Positions 25,280-32,629 of a stretch of 33,996 nt of DNA are shown piece by piece. How positions within the stretch are numbered: the first letter of the stretch is position 1; every line of letters starts with the position of its first letter. Below the pieces are notes generated by a model. The model searched no databases. It was given only the letters and a program-made list of their open reading frames with translations, and was not told the origin of the DNA. Made by a program: the position numbers and the translations under genes. Source of the stretch: Arthrobacter ipis (lineage in GTDB: Bacteria; Actinomycetota; Actinomycetes; Actinomycetales; Micrococcaceae); contig NZ_JAAOXD010000008.1 of assembly GCF_014694315.1 (NCBI RefSeq), positions 47,748-81,743 of the forward strand. The letters are read 5' to 3'.

Positions 25280-25915
25280 ATGGGCGAAACAAGTGCAGAA
25301 ACGTCATCAGCGGAATTACTGGTGGACCTGATTATCTCCCTGGACGGTTATGCCTCTGCCGAGGGATGGCCAGGCTGGTGGGGTCTGGAGGGGCCGGAAT
25401 ATCTGGCGTGGCTCGGGGAGGAGGGCAAGAAGAATTACACCTTCCTCCTGGGAGCGAACACCTACCGGGTGATGTCCAGCATGTCTGAGGAAGCGTCGGC
25501 CGACCGCTCCGGATTCTCCAAGGATGAGGGCGCCGCGCTGACCGGACTTGACGCAGTTCCCAAGGTAGTCTTCTCCTCGACCCTGCAGGCACCCCTGACC
25601 TGGCCGAACTCGGAGCTGGTGACCGGCGACGCCGTCGAGGCCGTGAGGGAAATGAAACGGACGGGAACCAGCACCTTGAGTACCCTCGGGAGCCTCAGCC
25701 TCTGCCGGTCACTGCTGACCGCCGGTCTCGTGGACCGGTTCAGGCTGGTCGTTTTCCCGGTCATCACGGGCCACACCGGCCGGGAGCGGATCTACGACGG
25801 GTATCCGGACGTCTCGCTGGAGATGGTGAACAGCAGGACGTTCGACGGCCGGCTCCAGCTGCTCGAGTACGTCCCCACCGTGATTGACGGCCCGCCGGGC
25901 GGCGGGCAAAGGTAA
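25280..25915 (+). CDS. Dihydrofolate reductase-family (RibD C-terminal-like) protein
   Basis: A 211-residue relative of the gene at 23149. The opening AELLVDLIISLDGYASAEGWPGWWG, the FLLGANTYRVM segment, LSTLGSLSLCRSLLTAGLVDRF and FPVITGHTGRERIYDG follow the RibD_C-like pattern. The glycine-rich nucleotide loop is less perfect (GSLSL instead of GGGAT). The substrate is unknown. CGGAGGAG ends 7 nt before the ATG, a strong ribosome site. It lies 170 bp upstream of the GTP cyclohydrolase II fusion gene on the same strand, with that gene's own promoter between. Confidence 0.83.
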   Translation: MGETSAETSSAELLVDLIISLDGYASAEGWPGWWGLEGPEYLAWLGEEGKKNYTFLLGANTYRVMSSMSEEASADRSGFSKDEGAALTGLDAVPKVVFSSTLQAPLTWPNSELVTGDAVEAVREMKRTGTSTLSTLGSLSLCRSLLTAGLVDRFRLVVFPVITGHTGRERIYDGYPDVSLEMVNSRTFDGRLQLLEYVPTVIDGPPGGGQR

Positions 25916-26007
25916 ATCAGGCAGATCACATATCAGTCAACGATGCGGTGTCACGCTCGTGTAAATTCTGCTGTCGCCGCCGGAGTTGGTATGAAGCATC
26001 GACGCAA

Positions 26008-26063
26008 GATTGCTTGAAGCTTGCACCAATCAAGGCTATGGTTAGTTTAAGCTTCAAGTAATC
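26008..26063 (+). promoter_or_regulatory. Promoter and paired palindromic operators of the cyclohydrolase fusion gene
   Basis: Two 15-bp arms, GATTGCTTGAAGCTT (26008-26022) and AAGCTTCAAGTAATC (26049-26063), are inverted copies with one mismatch, 26 bp apart. Each arm lies in an imperfect copy of the palindrome TTGAAGCTTCAA. A promoter fits exactly between them: -35 TTGAAG (26014-26019) inside arm 1, a 17-bp spacer, and -10 TATGGT (26037-26042). The expected transcription start falls in arm 2. A dimeric repressor bound at both would block initiation. The regulator is not encoded next to it. Confidence 0.65.
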
Positions 26064-26085
26064 TCCTGGAATGTCGAGGACGCCG

Positions 26086-27942
26086 ATGACCGCTTGTGTT
26101 GAAACCGCTGTGCTGGATGCGTCCCTGCCCCTTGCCACCGTGCGCAGCCAGGTGACTGTGCCGCTGCGCTTTCCCGACGGTTTCAGCACGACGGCCGAGG
26201 TGCTGACGTTTCGTGGCCTCGCGGACGGCAAGGAGCACCTGCTGCTCGCTCTGGGCCAGTGGGAGCAGACGCTCCTCGCCCACGACGTGCCCCTGGTCAG
26301 GCTGCACAGCGAATGCATGACCGGCGATGTGTTCGGCAGCCAGCGCTGTGACTGCGGACCGCAGCTACGCGAGGCTGTCGAAGAGATCGCCGCAGCAGGC
26401 GGATTCCTGCTGTACCTCCGCCAGGAGGGCCGCGGCATCGGCCTCTACTCCAAGCTCGACGCCTACGCCCTGCAGGACACGGGCCTTGATACCTACGACG
26501 CCAACCTGGCCCTTGGCCACGGCGAGGACGAGCGCGACTACACTGCGGCCGCACAGATGCTCGGCGCCCTCGGCGCCGCGAGCATCCGCCTTCTGAGCAA
26601 CAACCCGGACAAGGCCGCTCAACTGACGGCCCTGGGCATCGACGTCGCCGAACAGGTTCCCACCGGTGTGTACCTCTCGCCGGCCAACCACGGTTACCTG
26701 ACGGCGAAGCGGGACCGCACAGCACATACGCTGGAACTTTCCAGGGCCGACGTCGGGCATGTACCGCCGGTGGCGGGCGGCACCGCCCCCAGCCACGACG
26801 AGATGCTCAGCCGTGTTGACGAGCTGGTTCCCCGGCTGCGGGAGCGGGCGGAGGAAACCGAGCGGCTGCGCCGCCTTCCGGAAGCCACCATGAATGACCT
26901 CAAGGAGGCAGGCGTGTTCCGGCTTCTTGCTCCGCTGGAGCTGGGCGGATACGGCATGGGCGCGGAAACCTACGCTGAGGTCATCCGGCGGCTTGCCCGG
27001 GGCTGCGCGTCGACGGCGTGGACCGCCGGACACCTCATTGAGCACGTCTGGATGCTGGCGCGCTGGCCCCGGCAGGTTCAGGACGAAGTGTTCGCGGGCG
27101 GCCCTGCTCCGCTGGCTGCAGCCACGAGTGCTCCCGTGGGCTCAGCCAGGAAGGTCCCGGGAGGGTTCTCGATTTCGGGGCACTGGGGCTTCGCGTCGGG
27201 GGTCATGCATTCGGAGTGGGCCCTGCTGTCGGTGCAGTCCGACGGCGTCCGCCTGCAGTGCCTGGTCCCCGTGGCCCAGCTGGAGCTGCTGGATGCATGG
27301 CACACGGCCGGGCTGCGGGGGACCGGCAGCAACGATCTCCGGGCCGAGGACCTGTTTGTTCCGGAGCACCGGGTCATGGACTGGGTGCTGCTGAGCGCAG
27401 CAGACAATCCCGGCAGCCGAATCCACCCGTACCCGATGATCCACACGCCCATGGCCACGCTGCTGAACCTCGTGGCACCCGCTGCCGCGCTGGGAGCCGC
27501 CGAGTACGCCGTCGAGGTGTTCCGGGAAAGGATGCTGGTGCGCAAGGTGAAGAACACCGCTGACAACCGGCAGGCGGATTCACCGCTGGCGCAGGCCCGC
27601 TTCTCGCAAGCCTACGGGTTGGTTGCCACGGCGGGCCTGCACTGGCAGGAGGCTCTCAGCATCGTTTCGTCGTCACCTGAGCGCCAGCCGTCAGGCCTGA
27701 CTGAAGACGAGCGCGCCAGATACCGGCTCTCCCTTGCCGTCAGCGGCGAGGCGGCGGAGGAAGCAGTGCGGCTCACCGTCTCGGGCTCGGGAGGCAGTGC
27801 CCACCGTCTTTCGCATCCGCTGCAGCGGATCCAGCGCGACGTGAATGTCCTCCTCAACCACCCGACCCTGAGCCTTGATCCGATCCTCGAGCAGGCGGGC
27901 CGGGGGTTGCTGGGCCTCGGGTTTACCGTGCCGTCTTTCTAG
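26086..27942 (+). CDS. Fusion of GTP cyclohydrolase II and group D flavin-dependent monooxygenase
   Basis: One 618-residue frame with two complete domains. Residues about 18-215 are GTP cyclohydrolase II. Zinc ligands are Cys77, Cys88 and Cys90 (HSECMTGD, SQRCDCGPQL). The catalytic LRQEGRGIGL, YALQDTGLDTYDAN and LLSNNPDKAAQL segments are present, so the domain looks active in making diaminopyrimidine from GTP. A linker (216-238) joins it to an acyl-CoA-dehydrogenase-fold monooxygenase (239-618) like HsaA/DszC-type enzymes, which use reduced flavin from a separate reductase. The ATG at 26086 has GAGGA 5 nt upstream; an ATG at 26071 would add five residues. No reductase partner and no DHBP synthase domain are present, so this is not the housekeeping riboflavin gene. 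It ends convergently with the P450. Confidence 0.9.
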   Translation: MTACVETAVLDASLPLATVRSQVTVPLRFPDGFSTTAEVLTFRGLADGKEHLLLALGQWEQTLLAHDVPLVRLHSECMTGDVFGSQRCDCGPQLREAVEEIAAAGGFLLYLRQEGRGIGLYSKLDAYALQDTGLDTYDANLALGHGEDERDYTAAAQMLGALGAASIRLLSNNPDKAAQLTALGIDVAEQVPTGVYLSPANHGYLTAKRDRTAHTLELSRADVGHVPPVAGGTAPSHDEMLSRVDELVPRLRERAEETERLRRLPEATMNDLKEAGVFRLLAPLELGGYGMGAETYAEVIRRLARGCASTAWTAGHLIEHVWMLARWPRQVQDEVFAGGPAPLAAATSAPVGSARKVPGGFSISGHWGFASGVMHSEWALLSVQSDGVRLQCLVPVAQLELLDAWHTAGLRGTGSNDLRAEDLFVPEHRVMDWVLLSAADNPGSRIHPYPMIHTPMATLLNLVAPAAALGAAEYAVEVFRERMLVRKVKNTADNRQADSPLAQARFSQAYGLVATAGLHWQEALSIVSSSPERQPSGLTEDERARYRLSLAVSGEAAEEAVRLTVSGSGGSAHRLSHPLQRIQRDVNVLLNHPTLSLDPILEQAGRGLLGLGFTVPSF

Positions 27943-27971
27943 CCCCTACCCGTTAAGGGCCTGCAGGACGG

Positions 27972-29156
27972 TCAGCCCGGCGGGTTCATCACGCTCACCG
28001 TCCGGGGCGCCTGGAACGAGAGGTGCCGGATCCATTCCGGTTCGTGGTCCTGCAGCTGGATTCCCTGCAGCGCCACCGCTGCTTCCTGGACGACGACGCT
28101 GGCTTCGAGTTCGGCGAGCTTGGCCCCGAGGCAGCGGTGGATCCCCGAACCGAAGATGAGGCCGGTTGAAGACCCGCGCCCGGGCTGTCCCTGAGGTGAC
28201 GGGTTTCCGGGTCCGCCGCCCCCGGTGATCCGGTTGCCGGACAGTTCAAGGAGGATCTCGGTCCCGGCGGGAATCCGGCTGCCGCCGAGGCTAGTGTCGT
28301 GTGCTGCCACGCGGCGCCAGGTGGGGACTGACGACTCGGTGGCGAGCACAAGTCTCACCACGGAACTGGCGCCGCTCTCCGAGGCCGCTTCCTTCCAGTC
28401 CACGGGCGAGGCACCCTCCAGCAGCCGGAACAAGGTGGTGCTGATCAGCTGGGTGGTGGTTTCCTGGCCGGCGATCAACAGGAAGTAGCCGAGCGAGCAC
28501 ATCTCGGTCCCGGAGAGGCCATGCCCGGCCAGCGACTTGAACAGGTTGCGTCCGGGAGCCGTCACGGATTCGGCCACGAGCTGGCGCAGCCAGACATAGA
28601 ACTCGGCGGCGCTGCGGGCCAGCTCGAGCTGGCGGTCACGGTCGGGCCAGCCCCAGAACAGTTCCATGGAGTCGAGCCCCCAGCGCTTGAGGTCCGCAAG
28701 ATCCCGCACGGGCAGCCCGAGGAGTTCAAGCATCACGACCGCCGGGGGAAACGCCGCCACTGTTTGCACGAGGTCCGTGTGGCTGGTCCGGGCAAGCTGG
28801 TCCGCGGCGTTGCCCGCCGCCTGCCTTGCCAGTTCCCGGATGCGCGGTTCCATGGCGGCGACCGTAGCTGGCGTGAAATAGCCAGCCACCACCTTGCGGA
28901 TTCCGCCGTGCGTGCCGGTGTCGTTGCTGGCCAGGACCGGTGGCAACGCAAAGCCAACCCGTTGCAACACGCGCAGGGCCGGACCCTCCAGTGGGGTCAC
29001 GGCAACCAGGGCATTCGCGGGACTGAAGTCGGCGGGCCGGTGCAGGACGTCGCGGACCGATTCCGGGTCCCGGACTATGAGGTACGGGCACTTGGCCAAG
29101 CCGTCGGGAAATTCCGTAGGGGCCGGCGGCAGAGCCGTACTGGACGCCGGCATCAT
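27972..29156 (-). CDS. Cytochrome P450 at the end of the biotin operon (BioI-like position)
   Basis: A 394-residue P450. The C-helix HGGIR (residues 83-87), I-helix oxygen groove AGQETT (229-234) and haem loop FGSGIHRCLG with Cys342 as thiolate ligand are intact. The K-helix ExxR motif is not: the aligned segment before ESSVPTWRRVA reads LVLA (269-272). The meander that normally carries the PERF arginine is replaced by a Gly/Pro-rich stretch (residues 312-330). The ATG overlaps the bioD stop (ATGA), so it is translationally coupled to biotin genes. B. subtilis BioI, a P450 in the bio operon, cleaves acyl-ACP to pimeloyl-ACP. A similar role here is inferred from position only. Confidence 0.85.
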   Translation of the reverse strand: MMPASSTALPPAPTEFPDGLAKCPYLIVRDPESVRDVLHRPADFSPANALVAVTPLEGPALRVLQRVGFALPPVLASNDTGTHGGIRKVVAGYFTPATVAAMEPRIRELARQAAGNAADQLARTSHTDLVQTVAAFPPAVVMLELLGLPVRDLADLKRWGLDSMELFWGWPDRDRQLELARSAAEFYVWLRQLVAESVTAPGRNLFKSLAGHGLSGTEMCSLGYFLLIAGQETTTQLISTTLFRLLEGASPVDWKEAASESGASSVVRLVLATESSVPTWRRVAAHDTSLGGSRIPAGTEILLELSGNRITGGGGPGNPSPQGQPGRGSSTGLIFGSGIHRCLGAKLAELEASVVVQEAAVALQGIQLQDHEPEWIRHLSFQAPRTVSVMNPPG

Positions 29157-29827
29157 GCGGGCAACCCGTTCAGCCAGGCTGCCGCGCCGGCCCGAAAATC
29201 CGCCGGGGACAGCTCCGAGGCCTGCTCGGGAAGGGCCCCAAGGAGGGGCACAGGCAGTGTCCCGAGCGCCTGCCGGTTGCTGTGGTGTACCACGTCGGGG
29301 CTGACGGGCCAGCTGCCGAGCACGAGGCCGAGGACGTCGAGCCCCCGCCTGGACAGCGCTTCGAGGGTCAGGGCCGTGTGGTTCAGCGTGCCGAGGCCGG
29401 GCCGGGCAACGAGCACGAATGCAGCTGCCAGCAGCGAGCCCAGGTCAGCCAGGGTGCCGCCATCGGAATCCAGTTCCACCAGGAGGCCCCCGGCGCCCTC
29501 GACCAGGACGTGGTGGTGGGCCTCGGCGAGTTCGCGGATCCGCTCAGCGTGCGAAGCCAGGGTGGGCAGCGGCGTCCCGTCGATGGCGGCAGCCGCGACC
29601 GGCGCCAGAGGCTCCTGCAGCACGACACCGGCTTCAGCGGTCACGCCGGTGAGACGCACGATTTCGGCCGCGTCGGAATCGCCGTCGGCCGCACCCGACT
29701 GGCACGGTTTGTAAACTGCGACGCGGCGTCCCATTCCGTGCAGGACGGCGGCGAGGGCCGCCGTCGTGATGGTTTTGCCGATGCCGGTGTCCGTTCCGGT
29801 GACCAGAATGACGGGGGAAAGGCTCAT
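29153..29827 (-). CDS. bioD: Dethiobiotin synthase BioD
   Basis: Closes the ureido ring of dethiobiotin from diaminopelargonic acid, CO2 and ATP; 224 residues. The P-loop GTDTGIGKT is at residues 11-19, YKPCQSG follows, and VEGAGGLLVEL is the conserved magnesium/substrate region. The start overlaps the bioF stop by 4 nt and the stop overlaps the P450 start by 4 nt. Confidence 0.95.
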   Translation of the reverse strand: MSLSPVILVTGTDTGIGKTITTAALAAVLHGMGRRVAVYKPCQSGAADGDSDAAEIVRLTGVTAEAGVVLQEPLAPVAAAAIDGTPLPTLASHAERIRELAEAHHHVLVEGAGGLLVELDSDGGTLADLGSLLAAAFVLVARPGLGTLNHTALTLEALSRRGLDVLGLVLGSWPVSPDVVHHSNRQALGTLPVPLLGALPEQASELSPADFRAGAAAWLNGLPA

Positions 29828-30993
29828 GGAAGTTCCTCCAAAATGCCGCGCAGCACTGCACAGCTGTCTTCGATGTCTTCGGATGTCAGGGTGGCGCGCG
29901 CAGTGAGCCGCAGCCGCGATATCCCGTCCGGAACGGACGGCGGGCGGAAGCAGCCGACCCGGACGCCGGCGCGGCGGGCGGACTCGGCGGCGGCCAGGGC
30001 CGATTCCGCGGACGGCATGGGAATGGACTGGACGGCTCCGGCTGTCCGGTCAGGCACCGCGCCGCGCCGGGCCAGGGCCGGGGCGAGCCCGCCGGCCAGC
30101 GCTGCCGCGTTGCTGTGGACGGACCCGGCCCGCCATGGTTCGTCCCTGATGATGCGCGCCGCGGCGAGGGCCGCTGCGGCGGACGCCGGAGCCAGCCCGG
30201 TGTCGAAAATGAAGCTGCGGGCCCGGTTGAGGAGGTGCTCTCGCAGCAGCGCAGATCCCAGGACTGCTCCGCCCTGGCTGCCCAGGGCTTTCGACAGCGT
30301 GGCCGTCACAACCACATTGGCATGCCCGGCAAGGGCGGTCCCGGCCACCGAGCCGCGGCCCTGGAAGCTGCCGGCGCCGGTGACGCCGAGGCTGTGGGCC
30401 TCGTCGATGAGCAGTACGGCGTCGTGCTGCTCAGCCAGGGCCAGCAGGTCAGCGAGCGGTGCCTCGTCGCCGAGCACGCTGTAGACGGATTCGACGGCGA
30501 TCATCGCCCGCGGCTCTTTCCGGCTAGCGAGCAGGCGGCCGGCTTCCTCAACGCTGCTGTGGGCGAACGACTCGGTGCGGGCCCGGCTCAGCCGGAAACC
30601 GTCAATCATCGAGGCGTGGCAGTGCTCGTCCGCGACGATAAGAGTCCCGGGACCGCCCAGCGCCGTGATCACCCCGATGTTGGCCAGATAGCCGGAGGAG
30701 AAGACCAGCGCAGATTCCATCCCGGCCAGCAGGGCCAGTTCCTGCTCGAGCTCCAGATGCAGCTGCGTGGTTCCGGCCACCAGGCGGGAGGACGTGGCGC
30801 CGGCGCCCCACCGCGACGCGGCCTCCGCGGCTGCCCCGGCAACCCGCGGATCCGTTGAAAGGCCCAGATAGTCGTTGCTCGCCAGGTCGATGAACTCTTC
30901 GTTCGCGGCGCGGGGGAGCGGGCGGCGGACCTGGCCCCGGCGTTCCCTGGCTGCGGCCTGCCGCTCAAGCCACTGCGTCATCACGCCGCTCAT
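29824..30993 (-). CDS. bioF: 8-amino-7-oxononanoate synthase BioF
   Basis: A PLP enzyme condensing pimeloyl thioester with alanine; 389 residues. Family marks: SNDYLGLSTDPRV, GAGATSSRLVAGT, FSSGYLANIGV, the PLP-contacting DEAHSLGVTG, and Lys235 in TATLSKALGSQGG. The ATG overlaps the bioA stop by 4 nt. Its presence fixes the cluster as a pathway from pimeloyl thioester onward, while no bioC or bioH gene is in the window. Confidence 0.95.
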   Translation of the reverse strand: MSGVMTQWLERQAAARERRGQVRRPLPRAANEEFIDLASNDYLGLSTDPRVAGAAAEAASRWGAGATSSRLVAGTTQLHLELEQELALLAGMESALVFSSGYLANIGVITALGGPGTLIVADEHCHASMIDGFRLSRARTESFAHSSVEEAGRLLASRKEPRAMIAVESVYSVLGDEAPLADLLALAEQHDAVLLIDEAHSLGVTGAGSFQGRGSVAGTALAGHANVVVTATLSKALGSQGGAVLGSALLREHLLNRARSFIFDTGLAPASAAAALAAARIIRDEPWRAGSVHSNAAALAGGLAPALARRGAVPDRTAGAVQSIPMPSAESALAAAESARRAGVRVGCFRPPSVPDGISRLRLTARATLTSEDIEDSCAVLRGILEELP

Positions 30994-32396
30994 GACGCAC
31001 TTCCGCAGTGGGCCGGGACCCGTTCGTGGACCTCGGCTTCATGAGACCCAGCCTCCTGGACCTGAACTTTATGAACTTCAGCGACGGCGGCGGTCATCCC
31101 CGCGGTGATCTGCGCGATGTCCGCTGCGGTGCTGATGTACGGGGGCATGGTGTAGACGAGGTTCCGGAACGGGCGGACCCAGACGCCGTGGCGGATGGCT
31201 GCCGCGGTGACGGCGGTGACGTCAACGGCGTCGTGCAGCTCGATGACCCCGACGGCACCGATGGTCCGCACGTCCCGGACGGCCGACAGTTCCCGGGCAG
31301 GTGCCAGCCCGGACGCCAGGCCGGTGCCGATCCGGGCGACGTCGACCCGCCAGCGGCCGGTCTCAATGATGCCGAGGCTGGCGTTGGCGACGGCACACGC
31401 CAGCGGGTTGCCCATGAACGTGGGGCCGTGCAGCAGGGCACCCGCCTGGCCGCCGGAAACAGCCGCGGCCACCTCAGCGGTGCAGAGCATGGCGGCGAGG
31501 GTCAGGTACCCGCCGGTTAGGGCCTTGCCCACGCACATGATGTCGGGCACGACGCCGGCATGATCGGCCGCGAACAGCTCGCCGGTGCGGCCAAAGCCGG
31601 TGGCGATCTCATCGAAGATGAGCAGCAGCCCGTGCCGGTCCGCCACCTCCCGGAGCGCTGTCAGGCATTCGGCCGGGTACGCGTGCATCCCGCCGGCGCC
31701 CTGCAACACAGGCTCGACGACGATCGCGGCAAGTTCCGAGGAGTGCGCTGCGGCGAGCTCGGCAACGTCCGATGCCCATGCCTGGACCGCTTCGGGGGTC
31801 GCCGACGCCGCCGCTGGAGGACGGGGCGCAAAGAGATTGCCGGCGAGCAGCCCGGGGAAGGCCGAGTGCATGCCGTCCACTGGATCGCAGACCCCCATGG
31901 CCGCGAACGTGTCGCCGTGGTAGCCGCCGCGCAGGCTGAGGAAACGCTGCCGCCGCGGGTGGCTGGCCGCGGTCTGGAACTGCACCGCCAGCTTCAGCGC
32001 AACCTCCACGGCGACGGAGCCCGAGTCCGCGAGGAACACCCGGTCCAGCCTGGACCGGCCGGGGGCAACCGGGGCCATGGCCACCAGGCGCTCGGCCAGT
32101 TCCACAGCCGGGGCATGGGTGAGCCCGCCGAACATCACGTGGCTGAACTTTTCCAGCTGCGCTTTGGCGGCGGCATCCAGCACCGGGTTGCGGTAACCGT
32201 GGATCACCGACCACCACGACGACATCGCATCGGTCACCTCGTGGCGGGCGCCGTCTTCGCCGCGGAGCCGCAGCCGCACGCCGTCGGCCGCCTCAACCTC
32301 CCACAGGGGCAGGTCGGGGGCGGCCGGCGCGTAAGGGTGCCACAGCCGTGCGCGGTCCCGCCTGATGAGGTCAGACTGCTCCAAATCCTGCGTCAC
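30990..32396 (-). CDS. bioA: Adenosylmethionine-8-amino-7-oxononanoate aminotransferase BioA
   Basis: Uses S-adenosylmethionine as amino donor to make 7,8-diaminopelargonate; 468 residues. Marks: LWHPY at the start of the domain, AMSSWWSVIHGYRNP, LADSGSVAVEVALK, GGYHGDTFAAM, Asp262 in IFDEIATGFGRTG and Lys291 in VGKALTGGYL. The GTG at 32396 was chosen because it overlaps the bsaP stop (GTGA) and fits the family N-terminus; the frame is open 41 codons further upstream, inside bsaP. The last 25 residues are a hydrophilic tail not typical of the family. Confidence 0.94.
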   Translation of the reverse strand: MTQDLEQSDLIRRDRARLWHPYAPAAPDLPLWEVEAADGVRLRLRGEDGARHEVTDAMSSWWSVIHGYRNPVLDAAAKAQLEKFSHVMFGGLTHAPAVELAERLVAMAPVAPGRSRLDRVFLADSGSVAVEVALKLAVQFQTAASHPRRQRFLSLRGGYHGDTFAAMGVCDPVDGMHSAFPGLLAGNLFAPRPPAAASATPEAVQAWASDVAELAAAHSSELAAIVVEPVLQGAGGMHAYPAECLTALREVADRHGLLLIFDEIATGFGRTGELFAADHAGVVPDIMCVGKALTGGYLTLAAMLCTAEVAAAVSGGQAGALLHGPTFMGNPLACAVANASLGIIETGRWRVDVARIGTGLASGLAPARELSAVRDVRTIGAVGVIELHDAVDVTAVTAAAIRHGVWVRPFRNLVYTMPPYISTAADIAQITAGMTAAVAEVHKVQVQEAGSHEAEVHERVPAHCGSAS

Positions 32397-32629
32397 GGGA
32401 CCAGCACCCCGTGGCGGGAACATTCCGCTGACCAGCCCAGCGGCGTGACCTGGACCTTCATCCGGCGCCGGCAGGCGGCGCAGTAGCGCGGCGGTTCCAT
32501 GGCCAGGCGTTCGCTGCACTCACGGTGGGCGTACGACGGCGGCCCGTCGCCGCCGTCGTACGGCTCACCGCAGTGGCCACAAAAGCCAGCCCCGCTGGTT
32601 GAGCCCGTCGAAACCGAAACCCCGGTCAT
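32393..32629 (-). CDS. bsaP: Biotin synthase auxiliary protein BsaP-like (small Cys-rich)
   Basis: A 78-residue protein with Cys17-x2-Cys20, Cys38, Cys50-x2-Cys53 and Cys70, in the phrases FCGHCGEPYDG, ECSERLAM and RYCAACRRRMKVQV. Small proteins of this kind adjoining bioB in actinobacteria have been described as auxiliary iron-sulfur proteins needed by their biotin synthase (BsaP of mycobacteria). The match here rests on size, Cys pattern and position. The ATG overlaps the bioB stop (ATGA), and the stop overlaps the bioA GTG, so it is translated in step with both. Confidence 0.82.
   Translation of the reverse strand: MTGVSVSTGSTSGAGFCGHCGEPYDGGDGPPSYAHRECSERLAMEPPRYCAACRRRMKVQVTPLGWSAECSRHGVLVP

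Noticed and set aside
25916..26085. FMN riboswitch before the cyclohydrolase II fusion
   Set aside because: None of the conserved RFN-element blocks are visible; the region is explained by a promoter with paired operators.
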